A DNA stretch of 19,153 bases from Desulfobacterales bacterium (GTDB taxonomy: Bacteria > Desulfobacterota > Desulfobacteria > Desulfobacterales > UBA11574): positions 1 through 19,153 of the forward strand of contig JAAXQD010000080.1 of assembly GCA_012974475.1 (NCBI GenBank), written 5' to 3'. A program made the position numbers and the translations under genes. Below the pieces are notes generated by a model. That model was not told the origin of the DNA. It searched no databases and saw nothing but the letters and a program-made list of their open reading frames with translations. Of this stretch, positions 1 through 6,770 are shown piece by piece (position 1 is the stretch's first letter; every line of letters begins with the position of its first letter).

Positions 1-19
1 AGATGTGTATAAGAGACAG
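1..19. other. Tn5 mosaic-end sequencing adapter (non-genomic)
   Basis: The first 19 bases read AGATGTGTATAAGAGACAG. This is exactly the Tn5 transposase mosaic end carried by tagmentation (Nextera-type) library adapters. It sits at the very edge of the window and runs straight into an open reading frame. It is therefore best read as untrimmed adapter at a contig end rather than a resident transposon end. Genomic sequence begins at base 20. Confidence 0.93.
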
Positions 20-188
20 GGTAAATACAAGCATTAATCAGTGCACCCCCTAAAATCACCGCACCAGCGCCGATGGCGACACCCTCCCATCGATACTGCT
101 GAGGGCTCCCCGCCCAGGCCGAAGGCGAGATAAATAACAGTGTGAAAACCATTGCCAAAAGAACGATTGTCAGATTTTTCTTTTTCAT
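20..188 (-). CDS. Small exported protein, N-terminal part only (truncated by contig end)
   Basis: Reading left from an ATG at 188, 56 codons stay open until the adapter. A strong ribosome site (AAAGGAGA) lies about 7 bases upstream. The protein opens with three lysines, then a hydrophobic stretch of about 17 residues ending in SPSAWA-G, a typical Sec signal peptide with an AxA-type signal peptidase I site near residue 26. The exported part begins with SPQQYRWEG and then has a small-residue run rich in Gly and Ala (GAGAVILGGA). That run resembles the glycine-zipper segments of some envelope proteins. I do not recognise a named family. The C-terminus lies off the contig. Periplasmic or envelope location is inferred from the signal peptide alone. 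Confidence 0.72.
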
Positions 189-270
189 TTTTTTATCTCC
201 TTTCTGGGATCTTTTGTATCCTTAGACGTCGGAGATCGAAAAAAGTTTAAATCAAGATGAAATGTGCCCG

Positions 271-293
271 AACGAAAACTATAATTTTTCGTT
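271..293. promoter_or_regulatory. 8-bp perfect inverted repeat upstream of the exported-protein gene (operator candidate)
   Basis: AACGAAAA (271-278) and TTTTCGTT (286-293) are perfect inverted copies separated by 7 bases. On the minus strand the spacer includes TTATAG, a -10-like hexamer. The repeat lies about 83 bases upstream of the ATG at 188. A repressor site over a promoter would look like this, but no convincing -35 box is visible and a simple RNA hairpin is equally possible. Confidence 0.3.
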
Positions 294-350
294 AAGACCC
301 GGGAAAGCGGATATTTTAACCAGATTGATACGGGTAGTATTTCGAGGATT

Positions 351-573
351 AAATTTTGACAAACTCGTAAAAAGTCTTTTGTGAGCGATATCCGATCATT
401 TGGGGAGCCAGTGTTTCAAGCGTTGATGCGTTAAATTTTTCAAGCTGTTTGAGGAGCTTGCGACGAGTTCCTGAAATTTATCCGCCTCCGGCGTGATTTA
501 GCAGCACCGCTTGAAACGTCCCCAAATGGTCACTGAGCGAGCAAAACTGACTTTTTACGAGACCATCAAATTT
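351..573. repeat. 223-bp nested inverted-repeat element (MITE- or REP-like candidate)
   Basis: The left and right ends mirror each other over most of their length. AAATTT at 351 matches 568-573, and CTCGTAAAAAGTC (364-376) matches 549-561 exactly (13 bp). CATTTGGGGA (397-406) matches 519-528, and GTTTCAAGCG (413-422) matches 508-517. Inside these are TAAATTT (432-438 with 474-480) and CAAGCT (441-446 with 455-460). The arms are separated by small unequal spacers. No plausible gene lies inside. The whole could fold into one long hairpin. The size and terminal inverted repeats suit a non-autonomous mobile element or a long REP-like unit. It fills most of the 431-bp gap between the exported protein and the AEC transporter. 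No second copy is visible in the window. Confidence 0.6.
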
Positions 574-619
574 GAGTCGCAGATATGGGGGGAAAAGACA
601 GTTTTCGTACAGGCAAGAA

Positions 620-1543
620 TTATCCGGCTGCGATATGCAGCCATATGGAAAATGTTACAGCAGACAGCATGGTGCAGACGGAAACCGCTGCCACAGCAAA
701 GTCTTCATCACCGTTCATTTCTTTTGCCATAATATAGGTTAAAGTGGCGGTGGGCGATGCCAGAAGGATAAGGCCGGGGAGATAGCCCTGGGGATCTATA
801 TGGAATAAACGATAGAAGATAACGCCCAAGCCCGGAAGTAGAATCAGCTTCAAGAAACTCGAAGAAAAAAGTTGAAATATCTTCAACTGCATTAACTTAA
901 AAGAGAGAGAAGCCCCGATGAGGAGTAACGCCATGGGAAGGGCGAGTCCGCTCAAAATCTTCAGGCTTCTGTCCATAACCAGGGGCAGCCGGAGTCCTGA
1001 AAAGGAAAATAAAATACCTGCAAATGCCGAGAGAATAACAGGATTGCCCAGTATTCGTAAAACGACCGCCCATTTGTTTTTCGAGGCCGAAATATCGTCA
1101 GAATTCCATTGGAGGGCGACCACGGCAAGAAAATTCTGCAATATCATGACAAACCCGGCAATAATACTGGCTCGCACAAATCCATCATTGCCGAGGGAGT
1201 AATATGCAACGGCAAGACCGATATATCCCAGATTCCCATGAAAGGAGGCCTGAATAAACGTTCCCAGGGCCCCTTTCCGGATCCGCCAAAATAAGCCCAC
1301 GCACCAGGCCACTGCAAAAACAGTGAGAACGAGCAGAAGCGTGATCAACAGAACGGCAACGTCGAAATTGGCCCTTAAGGAAGCTTTAGAGATGGCGTGA
1401 AAAATCATGGCCGGGATTGCCAGGTAATAGACCAGACGATTTGCCGGACCTAAGAATTCCGGCTGAATAAACCCTTTAAATCGGACAAACCATCCAAGGG
1501 TGATTATCGAAAATATAGGAATTATCGTATTGATAATATTCAT
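620..1543 (-). CDS. AEC-family (auxin efflux carrier-like) transporter
   Basis: This 307-residue protein is strongly hydrophobic throughout, with about ten predicted membrane segments in two halves, the layout of bacterial AEC permeases (the YfdV/MleP group). Recognisable features are the N-terminal IIPIFSIITLGWFVR segment, a polar break with NRLVYYLAIPAMIF, the mid-protein GNLGYIGL motif (about residues 104-111), and a C-terminal half with GLALPMALLLIGASL and PTATLTYIMAKEM. Family members move organic acids such as malate or malonate, or other anions, across the inner membrane by secondary transport. The substrate cannot be read from sequence. The ATG lacks a clear ribosome site. The gene lies 42 bp after a metallo-hydrolase on the same strand, so co-transcription is possible. 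A small hairpin (626-642) overlaps its last codons. Confidence 0.85.
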   Translation of the reverse strand: MNIINTIIPIFSIITLGWFVRFKGFIQPEFLGPANRLVYYLAIPAMIFHAISKASLRANFDVAVLLITLLLVLTVFAVAWCVGLFWRIRKGALGTFIQASFHGNLGYIGLAVAYYSLGNDGFVRASIIAGFVMILQNFLAVVALQWNSDDISASKNKWAVVLRILGNPVILSAFAGILFSFSGLRLPLVMDRSLKILSGLALPMALLLIGASLSFKLMQLKIFQLFSSSFLKLILLPGLGVIFYRLFHIDPQGYLPGLILLASPTATLTYIMAKEMNGDEDFAVAAVSVCTMLSAVTFSIWLHIAAG

Positions 1544-1585
1544 AATAAAACGGTTATTTCAAGTTGGAGATCCATCCCGGATATT

Positions 1586-2482
1586 TCACGGGTTTTTCAC
1601 GGCAATATATTTCAACATCTGACCGATCACCATTGCGATAATATCTCTCGGCATAAAGCCGTCGGGCACCCATTCCATAAATCTGTCGGTTATCTCTTGG
1701 GTGCTTTTTTGAACATCTTTGGTTTTACGATAAGACGCTTCCAGAATATCCCTTGTTTCCTTTGCGGCATTTATGGATTGCTTCAGGTAAACTCGGGCGT
1801 GATCACCGGTCCTGGCCCCGAAATGCTCGGCCAGATAGACGTCGATTTCATAACCGGCCATCTTTTCAAGACTTTCTTGGTATTTATCGAAGTTTGAATT
1901 GGCTGCTGTAAAAACCTTATCTCCAAATGGAACGCCTCCGGCATCAGACGCAAACATGGCTTTCTCCTGAGGAACATACACTGCAATGGAACATGAAGAA
2001 TGACCCGGGGTATCGATCACCTTCATGGAAAGATCACCGCAGGGAATGACGTCTCCTTCTCCGACAATATCTTCAACATCTATTTCGCCAAACTCCAGTC
2101 CCAGGGTTTCGGCCTGTTCTTCGAGTCCATGTTCAGCCAGCAGCATTCCATTTAAGGATGAAATGCTTTCGATGACGCTGGGTCTGTCCAGAAGCTCTTT
2201 TGCCCTTGCCGATGCCGTTATTTTTATCCATGGCCATCGCCGTTTGAAAAAGGGAACGATCCCGCAGTGGTCAAAATGGGAATGAAGTATCACCATCTGT
2301 TTTATCTTTTTCTCTTCTATATTAAATTCCTGTAGCTGCCGGATCACATCGGGAACGATGTAGGTCATTCCCCCGCCAAGGATGGCATACTCGCCTTTTC
2401 CCTTTAAAAGATAAACACATGACGTTTTTTCACCGAGGAGCAAGATTCTTTCGGTCACATTTCCGGGGTGGTCGATAATCAT
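1586..2482 (-). CDS. Metallo-beta-lactamase-fold hydrolase
   Basis: This 298-residue protein has the full binuclear metal-site pattern of the metallo-beta-lactamase superfamily: HSHFDH (His67, His69, Asp71, His72), GHSS (His161), SDAGG (Asp180) and AEHFG (His220). The spacing is that of stand-alone glyoxalase II/lactonase-like hydrolases, so a soluble hydrolase acting on a thioester, lactone or similar bond is likely. The substrate is not predictable. The frame stays open to 2647, but the start at 2482 is preferred. It has AAAGGAGA about 7 bases upstream, while the extra 55 residues are cysteine-rich and unlike the family. The C-terminal region (about 235-298) is alpha-helical and lies outside the core. 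The AEC transporter follows 42 bp downstream, and the nitrilase-like gene is divergent across a 300-bp gap. Confidence 0.88.
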   Translation of the reverse strand: MIIDHPGNVTERILLLGEKTSCVYLLKGKGEYAILGGGMTYIVPDVIRQLQEFNIEEKKIKQMVILHSHFDHCGIVPFFKRRWPWIKITASARAKELLDRPSVIESISSLNGMLLAEHGLEEQAETLGLEFGEIDVEDIVGEGDVIPCGDLSMKVIDTPGHSSCSIAVYVPQEKAMFASDAGGVPFGDKVFTAANSNFDKYQESLEKMAGYEIDVYLAEHFGARTGDHARVYLKQSINAAKETRDILEASYRKTKDVQKSTQEITDRFMEWVPDGFMPRDIIAMVIGQMLKYIAVKNP

Positions 2483-2782
2483 TTTATTCTCCTTTGTGGA
2501 ACCGTCAGCCCCTTGCGCTTGATACATTAAAAAATCTACAATGATTCGAGTCGAGCATAAACAAAATTGGGATTCCCTGCAAGCCAATACAATACAATGC
2601 AATGACTTTAAGGATGAAAAACTATCGACAAAACAATAAATGAGCAATAAATTTATGAGAAAAATTTGAAAATTCGCAATTACAATGTTAATATCTTGAT
2701 TGAGCGAAAGTCGAAGATGTCCCAGATTTAAAGTGGGGGCAGATTAATAGGGTTTAACACTTTTAATATCAGAGGGTCGAAG
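2483..2782. other. 300-bp divergent intergenic region
   Basis: This stretch separates the minus-strand hydrolase from the plus-strand nitrilase-like gene, so it should hold outward promoters for both. On the plus strand a sigma-70-like site is visible at 2666-2694. On the minus strand I see no convincing promoter. A short run of imperfect ATACA/ATGCA repeats lies near 2587-2602. The decamer GTCGAAGATG occurs twice, near 2710 and again over the nitrilase start codon. That may be chance. No gene or RNA is evident. Confidence 0.5.
2666..2694 (+). promoter_or_regulatory. Candidate sigma-70 promoter for the nitrilase-like gene
   Basis: TTGAAA (2666-2671) is followed after 17 bases by TAATAT (2689-2694). 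This is a five-of-six match to the -35 consensus and four of six to the -10, at ideal spacing. It would give a leader of roughly 80 bases before the ATG at 2783. AT-rich surroundings make chance matches likely, so this is only a candidate. Confidence 0.35.
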
Positions 2783-3559
2783 ATGAAAGTATCGAGCATC
2801 CAACTGGGAATTGTCGATCAATCCAAACAGAATAACCTTGAACACGCGCTAAATATGGTGGAACGAACACCCGAAAGCGATCTTATTTTACTACCTGAAA
2901 TATGGCCGTGCGGTTTTTTTTCTTTCCACAGGTATCAGTCTGACAGCGAACCGGTGAGTGGCCCGACGGTCAGTGCATTCAAAGAAAAGGCGCGTGAGCG
3001 AAAATGCCATATTTTGATGGGTAGTTTTGTCGAAAGAGAAAACGATAATTTGTTCAATACCACGATTTTGCTGAATCCAAACGGTGAAGTTGTTGCGAAA
3101 TACCGCAAGATCCATCTTTTCGGCTATATGTCGGAAGAGGCCGAACTTTTGACCCCGGGCAAGGATGTTGTCGTTACGGATACCCCTTGGGGAGAAAGCG
3201 GATTCTCGACCTGCTATGATCTGCGATTTCCCGAGCTTTTTCGCAGAATGGTCGATAAGAACGCGAAATTTTTTTTAGTTGTATCCGCCTGGCCCCTTGC
3301 ACGCGTTGAGGCCTGGCGATTGTTTAACAGGGCCAGAGCCCATGAGAACCTGGCGTATCTTTTCTCCTGTAACTGCGCCAGCACCAGCGCCAGCGCCGGC
3401 ACCCGTTTTGCAGGCCACAGCATGATTGTCGACCCTCTGGGACAGGTTCTGGCCGAGGCGGGGGAGGAGGAAGAAATTATCACCGCTGAAATTGATCCCG
3501 GAATGGTCGATTCGGTGCGGAGTCAATTTCCGGCGCTTGTGGATCGGGTATTCAGGTAG
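2783..3559 (+). CDS. Carbon-nitrogen hydrolase, nitrilase superfamily (Nit/omega-amidase-like)
   Basis: This 258-residue enzyme carries the nitrilase catalytic triad in order: Glu39 in LLPEIW, Lys109 in KYRKIHLF, and the nucleophile Cys144 in STCYDLRFPELFR. The length and the CYDLRFPELFR block fit the single-domain Nit1/Nit2/YafV group. These hydrolyse omega-amides such as alpha-ketoglutaramate or deaminated glutathione in the cytosol. That is a family expectation, and the substrate here is not proven. A late segment (about residues 196-215) is a low-complexity Ser/Ala run where relatives carry a substrate-contacting loop, and it leads into AGHSMIVDPLG. The ribosome site is GAGG, 7 bases before the ATG. 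It is the only plus-strand gene in the window. It is divergent from the metallo-hydrolase and ends 14 bp from the convergent FAD-gene remnant, with no visible terminator between them. Confidence 0.87.
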   Translation: MKVSSIQLGIVDQSKQNNLEHALNMVERTPESDLILLPEIWPCGFFSFHRYQSDSEPVSGPTVSAFKEKARERKCHILMGSFVERENDNLFNTTILLNPNGEVVAKYRKIHLFGYMSEEAELLTPGKDVVVTDTPWGESGFSTCYDLRFPELFRRMVDKNAKFFLVVSAWPLARVEAWRLFNRARAHENLAYLFSCNCASTSASAGTRFAGHSMIVDPLGQVLAEAGEEEEIITAEIDPGMVDSVRSQFPALVDRVFR

Positions 3560-3573
3560 TTGACAAGAAAAGA

Positions 3574-4071
3574 TCAAACTAAGTCTTTGCCACAATGGCT
3601 TTGGCCGGTATCAGTCCGGTGGCACTGGCTGAGACAATGTTTCCTGCGACACCGGGCCCGTTTCCGAATACTATAGGCTTTTTCCAAATCGGTGGGATAA
3701 ACACGGCCGTCCATGCCGAATCTGTTGAATATCTGTTCCGTCTCATGGATAAGTTCCTGGGCCTTGCCTGCCGACATAAACTGGGTTAAATCGGTCTTGC
3801 CCAATTTATGGATGAAGTTCAGTTTACCGTCAGAGAACAGACCTGCGCCTCCGATACCGCACAGGATATTGCAGGGCTTACATTTCACACATTTGTGGTT
3901 TTCAGTGATCGGGCATTTGCGTTTCAGGGGACCTTTTCCTTTATCGACAATAAGAACTTCCAGATCAGAGTGCTTGCACAGGTAATGAGCGGCAAAGAGT
4001 CCGGCAGGACCACCGCCGATAATGATAACATCATAATCTTTTTTCTTTATGCTGGATTGGACTGCACACAT
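3574..4071 (-). pseudogene. FAD-dependent oxidoreductase remnant with out-of-frame internal deletion
   Basis: The ATG at 4071 has GAGGAG 6 bases upstream. The protein starts as a normal FAD/NAD(P)-binding oxidoreductase. A dinucleotide-binding strand-turn-helix contains GGGPAG (residues 19-24). It is followed by a cysteine cluster (Cys53, Cys61, Cys64, Cys67, Cys71) and the block GIGGAGLFSDGKLNF. Sense ends near residue 132 (around base 3677), after YPTDLEKA. From there the frame gives unrelated basic sequence to a TGA at 3574-3576. A shifted frame (3677 down to the TAG at 3579-3581) instead encodes GNGPGVAGNIVSASATG and about 15 more residues, the typical C-terminal flavin-contacting end of the same family. 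The middle, about 300 residues in full-length relatives of roughly 450-470, is missing and the ends are joined out of frame. A product would lack most of the fold. A decayed gene is the likely reading. An assembly misjoin is the alternative. Confidence 0.82.
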
Positions 4072-4141
4072 GTTTTCTCCTCATGTGGAACGGTCTTTTA
4101 TTACCAATGGGGTGAAACCGACACCCTGTTCTAAGCACCCG

Positions 4142-4176
4142 AAAAAAAAGCCCTGTCTTTTAAGACAAGGCTTTTT
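4142..4176 (-). terminator. Rho-independent terminator of the ribosomal protein cluster
   Basis: In the minus-strand transcript, AAAAGCCUUGUCUU pairs with AAGACAGGGCUUUU (one G-U pair) around a small loop, followed by a run of eight U. It lies about 30 bases after the rplQ stop, where the alpha operon should end. It also separates that operon from the FAD-gene remnant, which has its own ribosome site on the same strand further on. Confidence 0.88.
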
Positions 4177-4207
4177 AAAGGATCATGGGATGACCGTCAA
4201 TTCGGAT

Positions 4208-4903
4208 TTATTCTTTTGATCCGATGTCTTCCTTTTTATCTTCGGTTTTTTCAGGTTCAGGCTCAGTTTTTTCAGTTACTTCCGGCGCAACCGGTTCCGC
4301 GACCTTCTCTTCAGGCTTTTCGGCCGCGTCTTCGGCAGAAACCTCAGGTTCCAAAACCACCGCCTCATCTTCGAATGTATCTTCTTTTAACGCGATGTCT
4401 TCCTTCTCCTCTTTAACCTCTTCTTCTACGCTGATCTTTTCTTCAGCTGCTACTGTTTCTTTTACTTCTTTTTTCTCGGCAACCTGTTTTTTCACTACAT
4501 CGGTTTTGGCCTTTTTTTTCTTTTTGGTTTTCTTCTTTTTAACATCTTCGGAAGAGAGCAGCTCAATCAAGGAAATCGGCGCGGCATCACCCGGTCGTCT
4601 TCCAATTTTGACGATCCGTGTATACCCACCGGATACGGCCCCGTAACGCTCGGCAGCTTCAGCAAAAAGTTTATGAACAACGTCTTTTTCCCGCATAATT
4701 GAAAGTGCCTGGCGCCTTGCATGAACATCTCCTCGTTTCGCCAGAGTAATTAAATTATCGGCCCAGCGTCTTAATTCCTTTGCTTTAACATCTGTTGTAC
4801 GAATGCGTTCATGTTTGAAGAGCGACGTCACCATATTTCTAAACATGGCATCTCTATGGCTGCTCGTACGGTTTAATTTTACGCCGGCTTTTCGATGTCT
4901 CAT
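4208..4903 (-). CDS. rplQ: 50S ribosomal protein L17 with long charged C-terminal tail
   Basis: Residues 1-120 are ordinary L17, which lies at the polypeptide exit region of the large subunit. The N-terminus MRHRKAGVKLNRTSSHR, the HERIRTTDVKAKELRRWAD block and a final TRIVKIGRRPGDAAPISLIEL are all typical. L17 is usually about 120-130 residues. Here a further 111 follow: a lysine block (about 122-139, with two runs of four or five Lys), then a glutamate-rich, proline-bearing segment to residue 231. The tail is low-complexity, probably disordered, with no recognised domain. Extended L17 proteins are known in some other phyla, such as actinobacteria, so a tail is not unheard of, but this length is notable. 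It is the last gene of the cluster, 8 bp after rpoA, just before the terminator. Confidence 0.96.
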   Translation of the reverse strand: MRHRKAGVKLNRTSSHRDAMFRNMVTSLFKHERIRTTDVKAKELRRWADNLITLAKRGDVHARRQALSIMREKDVVHKLFAEAAERYGAVSGGYTRIVKIGRRPGDAAPISLIELLSSEDVKKKKTKKKKKAKTDVVKKQVAEKKEVKETVAAEEKISVEEEVKEEKEDIALKEDTFEDEAVVLEPEVSAEDAAEKPEEKVAEPVAPEVTEKTEPEPEKTEDKKEDIGSKE

Positions 4904-4911
4904 GGGATTAA

Positions 4912-5931
4912 TTATTCTCCTTCCTCTATATCTTCCTTAGGCAACTCAAAACCTTCCAACTTCATTCCAAGAGACAGGTCCATTTCAATTAAGACTTCCT
5001 TAATCTCATTCAAAGACTTTCTGCCAAAGTTTTTGGTTTTGAGCATTTCCGCCTCGGTTTTGCTGACCAGTTGAAAAATTTTTACAATATTTGCGTTCTT
5101 TAGACAGTTGGCGCTACGCACGGAAAGCTCAAGTTCTTCAACACTTCTGTAAAGATTTTCATTTACCTTGGGTTTCTCTATCTCCTCGGTCTTTACCAAA
5201 GGTTTCGGCTCAAGAAGTTCATCAAAATTGATGAAAATCGTCATCTGTTCTTTTAAAATCTTGGCAGCATAGGCCACTGCATCTTCAGGCAAGATACTTC
5301 CGTCAGTCCAAACCTCCAATGTCAGTTTGTCGTAGTCTGTTCTCTGACCGACACGGGCATTGTCCACCACGTAAGTAACGCGTTTAATCGGTGAAAAAAC
5401 GGCATCGATGGAGATAGAACCCAGAGGCGCGTCTTCATCTTTATTTGCTTCAGACAATGAATACCCTTTTCCGATCTTGACGATCATGGTCATTTTCAAT
5501 TTCGATTCAGATGAAAGGGTCGCGATATGCTGTTCTGGATTCAGCACTTCACATCTTCCGCCTTCGCTGATGATATCAGCTGCGGTAACTTCACATTCTC
5601 CTTCCGCATCAATGCGAACGGTTTTCGGTTCAGGGTCGGAAGTTCTAAATCGCAGCTCCTTTAAGTTAAGGATAATCTCGGACACGTCTTCAAATACACC
5701 TGGGATAACACTGAATTCGTGCATCACTTCCTCAAATTTTACAGATACGATAGCCGCTCCGTAAAGAGACGATAGAATAATCCTCCTTAAAGAATTACCA
5801 ATTGTGATTCCAAACCCCCTTTCAAGGGGTTCACAAACGAACTTGCCGTACGTCGGCCTACTGGTTACTTGAACTTTTCCTGGCGTTATCATCTCACGCC
5901 AGTTCATGTACATAAGTTCATTCGACGCCAT
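4912..5931 (-). CDS. rpoA: DNA-directed RNA polymerase alpha subunit
   Basis: This 339-residue subunit nucleates assembly of RNA polymerase and contacts promoter UP elements and activators. The N-terminal assembly domain spans about residues 1-240, with YGKFVCEPLERGFGITIGNSLRRI at 29-52 as the dimerisation helix signature. A short charged linker (about 241-262) follows, then the C-terminal DNA-binding domain with ELSVRSANCLKNANI (268-282) and NFGRKSLNEIKE (301-312). The arginine and asparagine known to touch DNA correspond to Arg272 and Asn275. A longer frame begins at 5964, but ATG 5931 is chosen because GGAG lies 8 bases upstream and the protein then begins like its relatives. It sits between rpsD and rplQ, the classic alpha-operon order. 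Confidence 0.96.
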   Translation of the reverse strand: MASNELMYMNWREMITPGKVQVTSRPTYGKFVCEPLERGFGITIGNSLRRIILSSLYGAAIVSVKFEEVMHEFSVIPGVFEDVSEIILNLKELRFRTSDPEPKTVRIDAEGECEVTAADIISEGGRCEVLNPEQHIATLSSESKLKMTMIVKIGKGYSLSEANKDEDAPLGSISIDAVFSPIKRVTYVVDNARVGQRTDYDKLTLEVWTDGSILPEDAVAYAAKILKEQMTIFINFDELLEPKPLVKTEEIEKPKVNENLYRSVEELELSVRSANCLKNANIVKIFQLVSKTEAEMLKTKNFGRKSLNEIKEVLIEMDLSLGMKLEGFELPKEDIEEGE

Positions 5932-6034
5932 TATTATATCTCCAATTTTTTTTCTGCGGATCATTAAGGATATGCAAGATGAGATACAGACGTTCGGTCG
6001 TCATGTACGCTCCAGCTCATATCCCGCATCTCGG

Positions 6035-6664
6035 TTATTTGGAATAGAGTTCCACGATGAGTTGTTCCTGGATCGGCATTGTCAGGTCTTCACGGGAAGG
6101 TAACCCCTTTACAATACCTTTCAGGTTCTCCTTTTCCAGATCCAGCCATTGCGGAATGCCTCTTCGCACCACTGCACCGAGTGCATCTTCCAACGCCTGA
6201 ATCTTGCGACTTTTCTCCTGCACCTCAATCACATCTCCAATTTTAACGAGATATGACGGAATATTGACTTTTTGCCCGTTAACGAGAAAGTGATTGTGCC
6301 TTACAAAATGACGCCCTTGAGTACGAGAATTCACAAAGCCCATACGATAAACAACATTGTCGAGCCTTCGCTCTATAATTACCAAAAGATTTGTTCCGGT
6401 GATGCCTTTTTGTTTGTCCGCCCTTTGAAAAAACAGGTGGAATTGTTTTTCCGAAAGACCGTACATCCGTTTTACCTTCTGTTTTTCCCGAAGCTGAATC
6501 CCGTAATCAGAAATCTTTCTTCCACGACGCTGCCCATGCTGTCCGGGCGGGTAACTCCGTCGGTCAAAAGCGCATTTATCCGAATAACAGCGATCTCCTT
6601 TAAGAAACAATTTTAAATTTTCACGTCGGCATAGCCGGCATACTGAACCTGTATATCGAGCCAA
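6035..6664 (-). CDS. rpsD: 30S ribosomal protein S4 (zinc-binding form, TTG start)
   Basis: S4 is a primary 16S rRNA-binding protein that starts assembly of the small-subunit body. In some bacteria it also represses its own operon. The 209 residues show the N-terminal domain MARYTGSVCRLCRRE and the S4 RNA-binding domain near 98-155, with RRLDNVVYRMGF, RQGRHFV-like sequence and VNGQKVNIPSYLVKIGD. Cysteines 9, 12, 26 and 31 form a C-x2-C-x13-C-x4-C site, the zinc-binding variant. The start codon is TTG at 6664. AAGGGGGA lies about 7 bases upstream, and no better in-frame start exists. The leader carries TCAATCTTCAA, shared with rpsN. rpsD lies between rpsK and rpoA, with a 106-bp spacer upstream and a 103-bp spacer downstream. 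Confidence 0.96.
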   Translation of the reverse strand: MARYTGSVCRLCRRENLKLFLKGDRCYSDKCAFDRRSYPPGQHGQRRGRKISDYGIQLREKQKVKRMYGLSEKQFHLFFQRADKQKGITGTNLLVIIERRLDNVVYRMGFVNSRTQGRHFVRHNHFLVNGQKVNIPSYLVKIGDVIEVQEKSRKIQALEDALGAVVRRGIPQWLDLEKENLKGIVKGLPSREDLTMPIQEQLIVELYSK

Positions 6665-6770
6665 GCGTTCCCCCTTTATATTGAAGATTGACTATTTTCA
6701 ATCGGTCCGACTTCTATGGAATTAAACCGTCAAAAAATCTTCAAACTTCGATTTTAAATTTTCATTTTTT

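Noticed and set aside
626..642. Hairpin GGCTGC-gatat-GCAGCC as terminator of the AEC gene
   Set aside because: It lies within the last codons and no U run follows on the minus strand, so an intrinsic terminator is not supported.
511..732. 73-codon plus-strand open frame
   Set aside because: It straddles the inverted-repeat element and the 3' end of the AEC gene, shows no family likeness and has no ribosome site.
2483..2647. 55-residue N-terminal extension of the metallo-hydrolase
   Set aside because: The extension has Cys-rich sequence unlike the family. The start at 2482 has a strong ribosome site, so the upstream bases are taken as a divergent promoter region.
3560..3573. Terminator between the convergent nitrilase-like gene and the FAD remnant
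   Set aside because: The 14 bases hold no stem-loop or T run.
4224..4646. Plus-strand Ser/Phe-rich open frame
   Set aside because: It is the antisense of the Lys/Glu-rich L17 tail. The composition (Ser, Phe, Thr) is exactly what that complement gives.
5932..5964. Eleven-residue N-terminal extension of RpoA
   Set aside because: The upstream ATG has no good ribosome site, while ATG 5931 has GGAG at 8 bases and gives the usual N-terminus.
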